From Tsuneonella rigui (GTDB lineage: Bacteria; Pseudomonadota; Alphaproteobacteria; Sphingomonadales; Sphingomonadaceae): 64,000 nucleotides of DNA. Below are positions 37,788 to 46,508 of the stretch, one piece after another. A program made the position numbers and the translations under genes. The stretch lies in contig NZ_RSEL01000005.1 of the NCBI RefSeq assembly GCF_003958625.1, forward strand, positions 186,001 to 250,000, in the 5' to 3' direction. Under the pieces are notes generated by a model. The model had not been told where the DNA came from and did no database searches. It saw nothing but the letters and a program-made list of their open reading frames with translations. Position 1 is the stretch's first letter. Each line of letters starts with the position of its first letter.

Positions 37788-37804
37788 ACACCTATCGGGG
37801 GTGT
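37788..37804 (-). other. Short hairpin in the ppdK leader
   Basis: A five-base stem (ACACC/GGTGT) with a seven-base loop lies about 20 bases upstream of the chosen ppdK start. Read on the plus strand it is followed by four Ts and looks like a weak terminator, but no plus-strand gene ends here. It could be part of the 5' leader of ppdK. A second small stem (ATTGCC/GGCAAT) lies at 37842-37860, between glyS and ppdK. Both may be chance. Confidence 0.25.
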
Positions 37805-37890
37805 TTTTCAAAACTCTCTGGCTGGCCCAACTGCTTGATGTATTGCCTGTTTCCGGCAATTCGCAGTGTCGCGCTTGTCACCTTAGCCCG

Positions 37891-40152
37891 TCACCCCTCG
37901 ATGCGGCTGAAATCGGCCACCCGGTGCACCGCGTCGCGGAAGCGCGCGAGCAGGTCGAGCCGCGCGGCGCGCTTGCCGGCGTCAGGGTCGTTCACGGTCA
38001 CGCTGTCAAAGAACCGGTCGATCGGCGCGCGCAACGTAGCAAGCGCCGCCATCGCCGCGCCGAAGTCCTCCGCCTCGACCGCCTGCGACGCGGTCGGCTC
38101 GGCGGCATCGAGCGCCTCGATCAGTGCCTTTTCGTCAGGCTCGGCGATGTAGGAAAGCGCTTTCTCGTGGCGCTCGGCCATCTTGGCGGCGATTACCGGG
38201 GCAAGGTCGGGATCATCGACCAGCGCCAGCGGGTCTTCTTCGCCGGTGCGGGCGATCTCGCCCTCGTGCCCGCGCCAGTCCTCCTTCTTCAGGATGTTGG
38301 CCGCCCGCTTGTAACCTGCGAGCAGGTTGGCGCCGTCCTCGCTCGCCATGAACGCCTGCAGCGCCTTCACCCGCGCGAGCAATCGGACGAGATCGTCCTC
38401 CCCGCCGAGTGCGAACACCGCGTCGATCAGGTCGTGCCGGACGCCCGCCTCGCGCTGCTGGACCTTGAGCCGGTCGGCAAAGAAATCGATGACTTCGATT
38501 GCCGACTTGTCGAGGCGGTGCGTCGCGGCAGTGTCGCTGTCCTGCCGCGCGCGGTTCGCCAAGGCGCCGCGGACGGCTTGCGTCAAAGGCAGGCGCAGGC
38601 CGTTGCGCGAGATCAGATCCAGCGCGCCGATAGCCGCGCGACGCAGCGCGAAGGGATCCTTCGAGCCGGTCGGCTTCTGGTCGATGCCGAAGAACGCGCA
38701 GATCGTATCGAGCTTGTCCGCCAAGCTCACCGCCACCGTCACCGGCGCGGTCGGAGCCTCGTCGCCATGCCCGACTGGCTTGTAGTGATCGCGGATGGCG
38801 TCGGCGACGGAGTCGGGCAGGCGCTCGGCGCGGGCGTAGTAGCCGCCCATCAGGCCCTGGAGCTCGGGGAATTCACCGACCATCTCGGTGACGAGGTCGG
38901 CCTTGGCGAGGCGCGCGGCCTGTTCGGCTAGATCAGCAAGTTCCGCTCGTGCTGAGCCTGTCGAAGCACCTTCGCTGAGGGCGCCGAATGGCGCGTGGCC
39001 TTCGACAAGCTCAGGCTGAGCGGAATTGTGTTTTACAATCCCTTCCTCGACCAGCCACCGGGCGAGTTTAGCAACCCGCTCGACCTTGTCGGCGACCGTG
39101 CCGAGCTTCACGTGGAAGGTGATCCGCTCCAGCTTCTTCGCTTGCTCGGCGAGCGGGGTCTTGCGGTCCTGCTCCCAGAAGAAGCGCGCATCGGAGAGGC
39201 GTGCGGCGAGGACCTTGCGGTTGCCGTCGACGATCGCCGCGCCGCCGTCGGCCGCCTCGATGTTGGCGGTGCAGACGAACGCGTTGGCGAGCTTGCCGGC
39301 CGCGTCCTCGCACACGAAGTATTTCTGGTTCACCCGAGCGGTGAGCTGGATCACTTCGGGCGGGACGTCGAGGTAGGCTTCTTCGAAGCGACCGAGCAGC
39401 GGCACCGGCCATTCGGTGAGGCCGGCGTTCTCGACCACCAGCCCCTCGTCCTCGATCAACGTTAGCCCTTCGGCGAGCGAGGCGGCGCGGGCCATCTCGC
39501 GCACGATACCTTCGCGCTCGGCGTGATCGACGATCACGTGGCAAGCGCGAAGTTTCTCCTGGTAGTCGTCGGCACCGCCGATGGTGATCGGACCGGAGTG
39601 GTGGAAGCGATGGCCGAGCGTCATGAACCCGCTGGCGATCTCGCCGACCTGGCACTCGACCAGGTTCTCGCCGAGAATGGCGACGATGCCCGACAGCGGC
39701 CGCACCCAGCGCGGGGATTCGGTCGAAAGCGAAGCGGCGCCCCAGCGCATCGACTTGGGCCACGGGAACGCGCGCACGATCGCCGGGATCGCCTCGGCCA
39801 GCACAGCGCGCACCGCGCGGCCGGGCTTCTCGACCACCGCGTACCACACGCCGTCGCGCTCGGTCAGTTGGTCCTTGCTGAGGCCGGTCTTGCGCAGGAA
39901 CCCGTCGAGCGCCTGGTCGGGGGCGCTGGTGCGCGGTCCCTTGGTCTCCTCGCTCACCGCTTGCGTGCTGTCCGGCAGCCCGCGTGCAATCAGCGCGAGG
40001 CGGCGCGGGGTCGACCAGACGGAAACCTCACCCAGCGGCACGCCCGCGGAGTCCATCTGGGCGCGGAACAGCTTTTCGAGGTCGGCGCGCGCGCCCTTCT
40101 GCATCCGCGCGGGAATTTCCTCGCAGCGGAGTTCGAGGAGGAAGTCGCTCAC
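37891..40152 (-). CDS. glyS: Glycyl-tRNA synthetase beta subunit
   Basis: 753 aa beta subunit of the tetrameric bacterial GlyRS, needed for tRNA recognition and, with GlyQ, for glycylation. The N-terminal [16 protein letters not shown] is typical, as are [21 protein letters not shown] and the HD-like region [17 protein letters not shown]; the C-terminal anticodon-binding domain is intact. The start is a GTG at 40152 overlapping glyQ (GTGA). Residues about 377-404 are encoded by an inserted REP-like palindrome ([18 protein letters not shown]) that keeps the frame; this stretch is absent from ordinary GlyS. Confidence 0.96.
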   Translation of the reverse strand: MSDFLLELRCEEIPARMQKGARADLEKLFRAQMDSAGVPLGEVSVWSTPRRLALIARGLPDSTQAVSEETKGPRTSAPDQALDGFLRKTGLSKDQLTERDGVWYAVVEKPGRAVRAVLAEAIPAIVRAFPWPKSMRWGAASLSTESPRWVRPLSGIVAILGENLVECQVGEIASGFMTLGHRFHHSGPITIGGADDYQEKLRACHVIVDHAEREGIVREMARAASLAEGLTLIEDEGLVVENAGLTEWPVPLLGRFEEAYLDVPPEVIQLTARVNQKYFVCEDAAGKLANAFVCTANIEAADGGAAIVDGNRKVLAARLSDARFFWEQDRKTPLAEQAKKLERITFHVKLGTVADKVERVAKLARWLVEEGIVKHNSAQPELVEGHAPFGALSEGASTGSARAELADLAEQAARLAKADLVTEMVGEFPELQGLMGGYYARAERLPDSVADAIRDHYKPVGHGDEAPTAPVTVAVSLADKLDTICAFFGIDQKPTGSKDPFALRRAAIGALDLISRNGLRLPLTQAVRGALANRARQDSDTAATHRLDKSAIEVIDFFADRLKVQQREAGVRHDLIDAVFALGGEDDLVRLLARVKALQAFMASEDGANLLAGYKRAANILKKEDWRGHEGEIARTGEEDPLALVDDPDLAPVIAAKMAERHEKALSYIAEPDEKALIEALDAAEPTASQAVEAEDFGAAMAALATLRAPIDRFFDSVTVNDPDAGKRAARLDLLARFRDAVHRVADFSRIEG
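38943..39023. repeat. REP-like imperfect palindrome inserted in glyS
   Basis: An 81-base element of two imperfect inverted arms, GCTGAGCCTGTCGAAG (38951-38966) and CTTCGACAAGCTCAGGC (39000-39016), flanked by CCGCTC/GAGCGG ends. Its length is exactly 27 codons, so the reading frame of glyS is kept. The encoded peptide ([15 protein letters not shown]) is the tell-tale translation of the abundant short palindromes of sphingomonad genomes. No other copy was noticed in the window. The identity as a REP-type element rests on its sequence pattern. Confidence 0.8.
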
Positions 40153-41060
40153 AGCGTCCACCCCGGGAATTTGGCCTGCCACTCGGGCGTCATCTTGGCG
40201 GCGTAGGCCTCGCAGCTCGAGCGGGCGAGATCGCGCACGCGGCCCATGTAGCTGGCGCGTTCCTGCACGCTGATCACGCCGCGGGCCTGCAGGAGGTTGA
40301 ACACATGGCTCGCCTCGATCGCCTGCTCGTAGGCCGCGATCGGCACGTCGGCGGAGAGGGCGTTGCGGCACTCGGCCTCGGCCTTGGCGAACAGATCGAA
40401 TAGCGCTGGCGTGTCGGCAACCTCGAAGTTCCACTTCGACATCTGCCGCTCGTTCTCGAGGAACACCTGCCCGTAGGTGAACCCGCGGCCGTCGAAGTCG
40501 AGGTCGTACACGTTGTCGACGCCCTGGATATACATCGCGAGGCGCTCGAGCCCGTAGGTGAGCTCGCCCGCCACCGGCTTGCAGTCGAAGCCGCCCATTT
40601 GCTGGAAATAGGTGAACTGGGTCACCTCCATCCCGTCGCACCACACTTCCCAGCCCAGACCCCACGCGCCGAGCGTCGGGCTTTCCCAATCGTCCTCGAC
40701 GAAGCGGATATCGTGCTTCAGCGGGTCGATGCCGATCACTTCGAGGCTCTTGAGATAGAGGTCCTGCAGGTCCGGCGGGCTCGGCTTCAGGATTACCTGG
40801 TACTGGTAGTAATGCTGCAGCCGGTTAGGATTCTCCCCATAGCGGCCGTCGGTCGGGCGGCGACAGGGCTGGACGAAGGCAGCGTTCCACGGCTCCGGCC
40901 CCAATGCGCGCAGGGTGGTGGCAGTGTGGAAGGTGCCCGCGCCCATCCGCATGTCATAGGGCTGCAGGATCAGGCAGCCGTTCGCGCTCCAGAAATCGTG
41001 GAGCGTCAGGATCATATCCTGGAAGCTTTTTGAACGGTCCCGCTGCATGAGGCGGGCCAT
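40149..41060 (-). CDS. glyQ: Glycyl-tRNA synthetase alpha subunit
   Basis: 303 aa catalytic alpha subunit of GlyRS. Signature segments are [58 protein letters not shown] and [20 protein letters not shown], all typical of the family. ATG codons at 41060 and 41048 are both possible; the in-frame TTG at 41084 is less likely. glyS follows with a four-base overlap, giving the standard glyQS operon. Confidence 0.96.
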   Translation of the reverse strand: MARLMQRDRSKSFQDMILTLHDFWSANGCLILQPYDMRMGAGTFHTATTLRALGPEPWNAAFVQPCRRPTDGRYGENPNRLQHYYQYQVILKPSPPDLQDLYLKSLEVIGIDPLKHDIRFVEDDWESPTLGAWGLGWEVWCDGMEVTQFTYFQQMGGFDCKPVAGELTYGLERLAMYIQGVDNVYDLDFDGRGFTYGQVFLENERQMSKWNFEVADTPALFDLFAKAEAECRNALSADVPIAAYEQAIEASHVFNLLQARGVISVQERASYMGRVRDLARSSCEAYAAKMTPEWQAKFPGWTL

Positions 41061-41119
41061 GGCGGATGGCCGGAAATGCGTCAATGCATCCGCGCTTTGG
41101 GAAGGTCAGCCTGCCTTTT

Positions 41120-41177
41120 TGTCAGGTCATGTTGACATAGTCAGCGAATCGCGACATATGGTCAGCATAACCTGACA
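41120..41177 (+). promoter_or_regulatory. Candidate promoter/operator with repeats before the membrane protein-XRE operon
   Basis: Outer inverted repeats TGTCAGGT (41120-41127) and ACCTGACA (41170-41177) enclose two related direct repeats GACATAGTCAGC (41134) and GACATATGGTCAGC (41153). TTGACA at 41132-41137 is a good -35 box; a plausible -10 follows near 41157. The operon 41193-41912 includes an XRE regulator, so autoregulation through these repeats is likely. The gap also separates it from the divergent glyQ gene. Confidence 0.45.
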
Positions 41178-41192
41178 CGGAGACACCTTCAC

Positions 41193-41579
41193 ATGACACC
41201 GGAAAAGCGCGCTCACATGATTATGATGGCGGCCTACTGCGGCACCATCGGCACGGCGCTGCTCGCCTTGTCGTTGGCACTCCACCTGCCCGACTTCGTA
41301 CGCGGCGTCGGCCCCGGCCTACTGGTCGGCAGCATCTTCATCCTGCTCTGGCGCAGCTTGCGCGACGAATACTTTGAGGGGCTTTGGGCAGCCGGTGCAT
41401 CATGGTCTTTCATTGCGATGATCGCATGGAGCACGCTGGTGCCGATGTACCTCGGCACCTTCGAAGGCGACCGCGCATCGACCTGGGTCCCCGACCTTTC
41501 CAGCAACTGGACGCTGATCGTCGCGCTCGGCGCGTTCTTCGCCGGCTTTCACGCCAAGCGGCTGCGGTGGGCGGCATGA
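41193..41579 (+). CDS. Small multi-pass membrane protein of an XRE operon
   Basis: 128 aa hydrophobic protein with about four predicted membrane helices: near residues 10-30, 38-55, 67-87 and 105-120. The short cytoplasmic N-terminus reads MTPEKRAHMIMMAAYCG. I recognise no functional family. The stop overlaps the following XRE regulator start (ATGA), so the two proteins are co-translated. Membrane protein plus tiny Cro/C1-type regulator is a recurrent bacterial pair of unclear role. Confidence 0.8.
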   Translation: MTPEKRAHMIMMAAYCGTIGTALLALSLALHLPDFVRGVGPGLLVGSIFILLWRSLRDEYFEGLWAAGASWSFIAMIAWSTLVPMYLGTFEGDRASTWVPDLSSNWTLIVALGAFFAGFHAKRLRWAA

Positions 41580-41773
41580 ACAACAAGCTCAAGGTCCTGC
41601 GCGCAATGCGCAACTGGAGCCAGGCCGAGCTCGCCGAGCGGCTGCTGGTCTCGCGCCAGGCGGTGAACGCGATCGAGACGGGCAAGCACGATCCCTCGTT
41701 GCCGCTCGCGTTCAAGCTGGCGCGCCTGTTCGAGATGCCGATCGAGGAGATCTTCGATGACCAAGCGCCGTGA
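41576..41773 (+). CDS. Small XRE-family (Cro/C1-type) regulator
   Basis: 65 aa DNA-binding protein that is essentially a single HTH_3 domain: LRAMRNWSQAELAERLLVSR and QAVNAIETGKHDPSLPLAFK, then a hydrophobic tail EIFDDQAP. The ATG at 41576 overlaps the membrane protein stop; the longer frame to 41384 is a shadow. Similar short regulators (YozG type) often control their own operon with a membrane protein. It probably binds the repeats at 41120-41177. Confidence 0.9.
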   Translation: MNNKLKVLRAMRNWSQAELAERLLVSRQAVNAIETGKHDPSLPLAFKLARLFEMPIEEIFDDQAP

Positions 41774-41912
41774 TCGTTTGGCGTGGACGGTGGCGCTCAG
41801 CCTGCTCGCTGGTGTCGCGCTTGTCGGCGGATTGATCGTAGAAGCTTGGCGCGACGACGCGCAGCCCGCGCCGTCGCCGAGGACGCAGTTTTTCTTGGTC
41901 GCCCTTGCTTGA
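41757..41912 (+). CDS. Possible 51-residue single-pass membrane protein
   Basis: Begins with ATG at 41757, 17 bases inside the end of the XRE gene, and reads MTKRRDRLAWTVALSLLAG, then a hydrophobic helix to about residue 28 and a short polar C-terminal tail ending VALA. Basic residues before one membrane helix fit an inner-membrane anchor. It is a hypothetical gene supported by operon position and a plausible membrane profile, without similarity I can name. Confidence 0.45.
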   Translation: MTKRRDRLAWTVALSLLAGVALVGGLIVEAWRDDAQPAPSPRTQFFLVALA

Positions 41913-41972
41913 CCCGTCGGCGCGCCCCACACTCTTGGGCAACCCTTACTCTTTTCGAGATCGCCCGTTTTC

Positions 41973-42881
41973 ATGTCCATTTTCCGCAAGCTTGCGCGGG
42001 GCCTCGGCGCCGCAGCCGCCCTCGCCTTCGCCGGTGCGTGCGCCACCACTCCGCCGCAGCCGGTCGCACCCGCAGTCCCCGGCCCGGCGCTGTGGAAAGT
42101 CGCGGACAAGGACACCACGATCTACCTGTTCGGCACCGTCCACGCGCTACCGAAGGATGTGCCGTGGATGCGTGGTGCGATCGGGCCGGCGCTGGCCGCC
42201 TCGGACACTCTGGTGACCGAGGTCGATCTCGCCGAGAAGGACCCGGCGGCGATGCAGCAGTCGCTGCTCAAGACCGCGTTCCTGCCGCAGGACGAGAACC
42301 TGCGCGGACTCCTCTCTGACGACCAGCGCGCCAAGTACGAGGCGGCGCTCAGCAAGCTCGGCATGCCGGTCGAAAGCTTCGACCGGTTCGAGCCGTGGTA
42401 CGCCGCGCTGATGTTCGCGCTGATCCCGCTCGCCAAGGAGGGCATCGTCGGGGAGAACGGGGTCGAGAAGGCGCTCGATACCGCCGCGGGCGGCGCCAAG
42501 AAGCATGCCGCGCTGGAGACGGTCGATTACCAGCTGTCGATCTTCGACACCCTGCCGCGCGACGCGCAGATCGACTACATGATGCAGACGTTGGCGGGGA
42601 ACGAGAACATCAAGGCCGTGCTCGATGCGATGGTGGCCGAGTGGCTCGAGGGCGATGCCGACAGCCTCGCCAGGCTGATGAACGACGACATGGCCGGCGA
42701 CGAGGCGCTGATGGAGAAGCTGCTATGGCAGCGCAACCGCACTTGGGCGAACTGGGTCGAGAAGCGGCTCGACACGCCGGGCACGGTATTCGTCGCGGTC
42801 GGTGCCGGGCACCTCGCGGGCGCGAAGAGCGTGCAGGCCGATCTCGCCGCCAAGGGTATCAAAGTGAGCCGGGTGCAGTGA
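41973..42881 (+). CDS. TraB/GumN family protein, first of a tandem pair
   Basis: 302 aa exported or lipid-anchored protein. The N-terminus is a signal sequence with a Cys near residue 23 (FAGACATTPP), weakly lipobox-like. The family marks are WKVADKDTTIYLFGTVHALP near residue 41, ESFDRFEPWYAALMF in the middle, and the C-terminal VFVAVGAGHLAGAKSV. TraB/GumN proteins have a conserved GTxH and a GxxH motif and may be metal-dependent peptidases. The next gene is a paralogue with a four-base GTGA overlap. Confidence 0.88.
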   Translation: MSIFRKLARGLGAAAALAFAGACATTPPQPVAPAVPGPALWKVADKDTTIYLFGTVHALPKDVPWMRGAIGPALAASDTLVTEVDLAEKDPAAMQQSLLKTAFLPQDENLRGLLSDDQRAKYEAALSKLGMPVESFDRFEPWYAALMFALIPLAKEGIVGENGVEKALDTAAGGAKKHAALETVDYQLSIFDTLPRDAQIDYMMQTLAGNENIKAVLDAMVAEWLEGDADSLARLMNDDMAGDEALMEKLLWQRNRTWANWVEKRLDTPGTVFVAVGAGHLAGAKSVQADLAAKGIKVSRVQ

Positions 42882-43753
42882 TCCGCGTCGCGATCGGGCT
42901 GCTGGCGGCGCTCGCGCTGGCGGCATGCGGCAAGGCCGAGCGCACCGATCTCCCCGCCCCTTCCCCTGCGCTGTGGCAGGTGACGGCGCCCGACGGAAAG
43001 CCCGCTGGCTGGTTGTTCGGCACCATCCACGCGCTGCCCGAAGGCGCAAAGTGGCGCGACTCCGCCATCGAGAAGGCGATCGTCGATGCCGACCTGCTGG
43101 TGGTCGAGGCGAAGGATCTGGATGACAGCGGCAAGCTCTCGGCGATCTTCACCCGCCTGTCGCACAGCGCCGACATGCCGCCGCTGTCCGAGCGGGTTCC
43201 GGCCGCGATGCAGGGCCGCCTGCAGGCACTGCTCAAGAAGGGCGGCTACCGCGAGGCGGACTTCAAGGCGATCGAGACCTGGGCGGCGGCGATCATGCTC
43301 GCGCAGCTCGCCGACGATTCGATCGGCGAGAATGGCGTGGACCGGGCGTTGCTGCACGACTTCAGAGCTCGCCCGATCGAGGAGCTGGAGGGCGTCGAGG
43401 GCCAGTTCGCCATTTTCGACCGCCTGCCCGAGTCCGACCAGCGCGACCTCCTCGGCGCGGTGGTCGAGGAAGACACGATGGACGCCGATGACAGCGCCCG
43501 CCTCGCCAAGCTGTGGCTCAAGGGCGACATGGACGCGATCGCGCGTGAGGGCGACGACGGCATGCTCGCCGATCCCGAATTGAAGCAGGCGCTGTTGGTC
43601 GACCGCAACAAAGCGTGGGCGGACAAGCTGCTCGCGCTCCATGCGCAGGGCAAGCGCCCGCTGGTCGCGGTCGGCGCAGCACACCTCGCCCCGCCGGGCG
43701 GGTTGCCCGAACTCCTCGCAGCCAAGGGCTACAAGGTCGCCCGCGTCCGCTGA
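42878..43753 (+). CDS. TraB/GumN family lipoprotein, second of a tandem pair
   Basis: 291 aa, starting at a GTG that overlaps the previous stop. The signal ends in lipobox LAAC with lipid Cys17. It has the same landmarks as its neighbour: GWLFGTIHALPEGAKW, a central FKAIETWAAAIMLAQL, SIGENGVDRALL, and the C-terminal PLVAVGAAHLAPPGGLPELL. The pair seems to be an old duplication. Function unknown beyond the family. Confidence 0.88.
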   Translation: MIRVAIGLLAALALAACGKAERTDLPAPSPALWQVTAPDGKPAGWLFGTIHALPEGAKWRDSAIEKAIVDADLLVVEAKDLDDSGKLSAIFTRLSHSADMPPLSERVPAAMQGRLQALLKKGGYREADFKAIETWAAAIMLAQLADDSIGENGVDRALLHDFRARPIEELEGVEGQFAIFDRLPESDQRDLLGAVVEEDTMDADDSARLAKLWLKGDMDAIAREGDDGMLADPELKQALLVDRNKAWADKLLALHAQGKRPLVAVGAAHLAPPGGLPELLAAKGYKVARVR

Positions 43754-43859
43754 GCTTGCCTTTCGCGCCCGCCTCGGCTAACGGCCCGCGCTCCGGCGCC
43801 ATGGTCATCCCTGGAGGCGTGGCGAGCCGGGTACTCTACCGCATTCGAAAGGCACTACG

Positions 43860-44504
43860 ATGAGCGACGCTCTGACCCTGCCGGCCGAGGCGCGCGAGCG
43901 GGCTGGCAAGGGAGCCTCCCGTGTACTGCGTCGTGAAGGCCGTGTCCCCGCCGTGATCTACGGCGGCAAGGAAGAACCCACTCCGATCCACGTCGAGGCG
44001 AAGGAACTGGTTCGCCAGCTCGGCACCGGCCACTTCATGAACTCGATCGTGATGGTCGAAGTCGGTGGCAAGTCCGTGCGCACCCTGCCCAAGGACGTTG
44101 CGTTCGACCCCGTTACCGATCGCCCGATCCACGTAGACTTCCTGCGCCTCGCCAAGGACGCGAAGATCCACGTCGCCGTGCCGGTCCTGTTCATCAACGA
44201 AGAAGCCAGCCCCGGCCTCAAGAAGGGCGGCGTTCTCAACGTCGTGCGTCACGAGCTCGAGCTGGTCTGCGATTCGGACAAGATCCCCGACGACATCCAG
44301 ATCGACGTCAGCGGCAAGGACGTCGGCGATTCGATCCACATCAGCGAAGTGACGCTGCCCGCCGGCAGCGAGAGCGCGATCACCGATCGCGACTTCACCA
44401 TCGCCACTCTGGTTGCCCCGTCGGCGCTGAAGAAGGCCGAAGGCCACGAAGCGAACGAAGGCGAAGCTGCTGCCGAAGGCACCGAGGAAGCTGCCGGCGA
44501 GTAA
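43860..44504 (+). CDS. rplY: Ribosomal protein L25/Ctc, long form
   Basis: 214 aa 50S protein that binds 5S rRNA. The N-terminal L25 domain has [17 protein letters not shown], and the C-terminal TL5-type beta domain includes [14 protein letters not shown] and [15 protein letters not shown]. The acidic Ala/Glu-rich tail ([19 protein letters not shown]) is usual for the long form. It stands 106 bases after the GumN pair and probably has its own promoter; an intrinsic terminator follows at 44538. The pth gene downstream is a common neighbour. Confidence 0.95.
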   Translation: MSDALTLPAEARERAGKGASRVLRREGRVPAVIYGGKEEPTPIHVEAKELVRQLGTGHFMNSIVMVEVGGKSVRTLPKDVAFDPVTDRPIHVDFLRLAKDAKIHVAVPVLFINEEASPGLKKGGVLNVVRHELELVCDSDKIPDDIQIDVSGKDVGDSIHISEVTLPAGSESAITDRDFTIATLVAPSALKKAEGHEANEGEAAAEGTEEAAGE

Positions 44505-44537
44505 TCGCTCCGACTCTTCTCGAACCGAACACGCGAG

Positions 44538-44570
44538 CGCCGGTCCAGCAATGGGCCGGCGTTTCGCGTT
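44538..44570 (+). terminator. Intrinsic terminator after rplY
   Basis: A stem of CGCCGGTCC (44538-44546) and GGGCCGGCG (44553-44561), with one G-T pair and a six-base loop, followed by TTTCGCGTTTTA. It lies 33 bases after the rplY stop and before the next plus-strand gene. Confidence 0.7.
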
Positions 44571-44597
44571 TTATGCGGGCGGGAACGGGAGGCGGCG

Positions 44598-45107
44598 ATG
44601 CAGAGGGTGATGGTGATCGGGTCTCCCGGTGCGGGCAAGTCCACGCTATCGCGCACGCTCGCGGACCTCACCGGCCTGCCGTTGTGCCATCTCGACGCCG
44701 AGTACTGGTTGCCGGGCTGGACCGAGCGCGAACCGGCGGAGTGGCTGGACAAGCTCGGCGGCATCGTTGCGGGCGAGCGGTGGATCATCGACGGCAATTA
44801 TGGCGGCAGCCTCGCGGTGCGGATCGCGCGCGCCGATACCGTGATCCACCTCGATTACTCGACCCCGCGGTGCCTGTGGCGTGCGGCAAAGCGCATCGTC
44901 ACCACGTTCGGAAAAGTGCGTGCGGACAGCGCCGCAGAGTGCCCCGAGCAGTTCGATCCCGCGTTCATCGCCTACATCGCGACCTTCCGCAGCCGGAAGC
45001 GCGCGAAGATCGTGCGCCTGCTCGATCGCTTCGATGGCAAGGTCATCCGTTTCACTCGACCGCGCGACGCCGAGCGCTGGCTTGGCGCGTTGGGCGCGCA
45101 CGGCTAG
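44598..45107 (+). CDS. P-loop NTPase, adenylate kinase/topology-modulation (FlaR)-like
   Basis: 169 aa small kinase-like protein. Walker [11 protein letters not shown] is at residues 7-16, then [14 protein letters not shown] and WIIDGNYGG, the substrate region of this family of topology-modulation/adenylate kinase-related proteins. A lid-like region RTTFGK... is Arg-rich. The substrate is not known. It sits nine bases before pth and probably shares its transcript. Confidence 0.82.
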   Translation: MQRVMVIGSPGAGKSTLSRTLADLTGLPLCHLDAEYWLPGWTEREPAEWLDKLGGIVAGERWIIDGNYGGSLAVRIARADTVIHLDYSTPRCLWRAAKRIVTTFGKVRADSAAECPEQFDPAFIAYIATFRSRKRAKIVRLLDRFDGKVIRFTRPRDAERWLGALGAHG

Positions 45108-45116
45108 GAGCGCGCG

Positions 45117-45686
45117 ATGCAAATCTGGACAGGTCTCGGCAATCCCGGTCCGCAATACGCGATGCACCGACACAACGTCGGCTTCATGGCGGTCGACGTG
45201 ATCGCGGAGATGCACGGGTTCGGTCCGGTGCAGAAGAAGTTCTCCGGCTGGGTGCAAGAGGGGCGCATCGGCACTGAAAAGGTGCTGCTACTCAAGCCCG
45301 CGACCTTCATGAACGAAAGCGGCCGCGCGGTGGCGGAGGCACTGCGGTTCTACAAGCTCGGGGTCGAGGCGCTGACGGTGCTGCACGACGAGCTCGACCT
45401 CGCCCCGTTCAAGGTCAAGGCGCGAGTCGGCGGCGGCCTCGCCGGGCATAACGGGCTGCGCAGTATCGACCAGCATCTGGGCCCCGACTTTCGCCGGGTG
45501 CGCATCGGTATCGGCCATCCGGGCCACAAGGACCGCGTCACCGGCCACGTACTCGGTAACTACGCCAAGGCGGAGATGGACGATCTCACCGACATGCTGG
45601 CAGCGATCGGCGCCGAGGCGGAGTGGCTCGCGAAGGGCGACGATGCGCGATTCATGAGCGAGGTCGTGCTGCGGCAACAGCAATAG
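45117..45686 (+). CDS. pth: Peptidyl-tRNA hydrolase
   Basis: 189 aa enzyme that frees tRNA from stalled peptidyl-tRNA. The N-terminal GLGNPGPQYAMHRHNVGF includes catalytic His19, and KVKARVGGGLAGHNGLRSI matches the substrate-binding loop with the essential Asn and His. The rplY-pth neighbourhood is widespread in bacteria. The gene ends before a perfect nine-base inverted repeat at 45698-45717. Confidence 0.96.
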   Translation: MQIWTGLGNPGPQYAMHRHNVGFMAVDVIAEMHGFGPVQKKFSGWVQEGRIGTEKVLLLKPATFMNESGRAVAEALRFYKLGVEALTVLHDELDLAPFKVKARVGGGLAGHNGLRSIDQHLGPDFRRVRIGIGHPGHKDRVTGHVLGNYAKAEMDDLTDMLAAIGAEAEWLAKGDDARFMSEVVLRQQQ

Positions 45687-45697
45687 CGCTTGCCTCT

Positions 45698-45717
45698 ATG
45701 TAACCTGTAGGTTACAT
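45698..45717. promoter_or_regulatory. Perfect palindrome ATGTAACCT-GT-AGGTTACAT
   Basis: Two nine-base arms with a two-base centre, positioned 29 bases upstream of the CPBP protease start and 11 bases after pth. There is no T run, and an AT-rich 20-base dyad is unlikely by chance in GC-rich DNA, so a repressor operator (TetR- or MarR-like size) is more likely than a terminator. The binding protein is not identifiable here. Confidence 0.55.
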
Positions 45718-45745
45718 CACTCCCTTGTTCGAGGGGAGCACGTTC

Positions 45746-46273
45746 ATGGACCATATCCAGTCGGCCGCGGTCAAGCTCGGCGTATCGGCTGCGCTCGCGA
45801 CGTTCGCATACATCCGCCTGCGCAAGACCGAGAACCCCGGCGAGCGGTGGGGCTTGCAAGCGCCCTCGCACATGGCCGCCGGCCTGGCGATTGCCGCGAT
45901 CTACCTCGCGTGGATGCTCGGCACCGATCTCGTCACGCACTGGCGCGGACCGTGGGATTTCACCCCGTGGATCGCCGCGCCCCTCGCCGCCTCGATCATG
46001 CGCGTGCTCGCGGTGTGCCTGTTCGGACCCGCCGCGGAGGAACTGGTGTTCCGCGGCTTCCTCTACGGCCTGCTCAAGGACCGCATCGGCATTCGACTGA
46101 CCATCGCGATCACCGCGCTCGGTTGGGCGGTGCTCCACTTCGACTACAGCTGGTGGGTGATCGGCATTATCGTGGTCGACGGCGTGCTGCTCGGCCTCGC
46201 GCGATGGCGGACCGGATCGGTCTACCTGCCGATCGCGATGCACGCGCTCTACAACCTCTACGCGATCTGGTGA
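45746..46273 (+). CDS. CPBP-family intramembrane protease
   Basis: 175 aa polytopic membrane protein. Motif 1 of the CPBP (Abi/CAAX protease) family is AEELVFRGFLYGLLKD near residue 99, and a later VLHFDYSWW and AMHALYNLYAIW provide the conserved histidines of motifs 2 and 3. The ATG at 45746 follows GAGGGGA by eight bases; a TTG 21 bases upstream is in frame but poor. It stands behind the palindrome at 45698, so it may be repressed. It converges with a small lipoprotein gene. Confidence 0.9.
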   Translation: MDHIQSAAVKLGVSAALATFAYIRLRKTENPGERWGLQAPSHMAAGLAIAAIYLAWMLGTDLVTHWRGPWDFTPWIAAPLAASIMRVLAVCLFGPAAEELVFRGFLYGLLKDRIGIRLTIAITALGWAVLHFDYSWWVIGIIVVDGVLLGLARWRTGSVYLPIAMHALYNLYAIW

Positions 46274-46274
46274 G

Positions 46275-46508
46275 CTAGAGGTTTACCGATCCGCCGGGCT
46301 TCAGCGTCCAGCCCAGCGCCTGCATGCAGCCGATGAAGAAATCGCGCCGGCTCTCTTCCTTGGCGACCATCGGCAGCAGTTCGTTGCAGCTGCGCTCGGC
46401 CTGCTTGAACGGCGTGCCCTGCCCGCCCGACCAGTCGGACGAATTGGTCGTCTCGCATCCGGCGAGGGCCAACAGAACGGCAATCGGCGCGACCCGGCGG
46501 AGCTTCAT
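46275..46508 (-). CDS. Small predicted lipoprotein coupled to mgtE
   Basis: 77 aa: MKLRRVAPIAVLLALAGC, with lipobox LAGC and lipid Cys18. The mature part has two further cysteines (ERSCNELLPMV and FFIGCMQALGW) likely to form a disulfide. It starts with an ATGA overlap inside the stop of the magnesium transporter gene upstream, so it is co-translated. No family recognised. Confidence 0.72.
   Translation of the reverse strand: MKLRRVAPIAVLLALAGCETTNSSDWSGGQGTPFKQAERSCNELLPMVAKEESRRDFFIGCMQALGWTLKPGGSVNL

Noticed and set aside
40153-40689. Upstream extension of glyS
   Set aside because: Overlaps glyQ in another frame; GlyS normally starts [13 protein letters not shown], matching the GTG at 40152.
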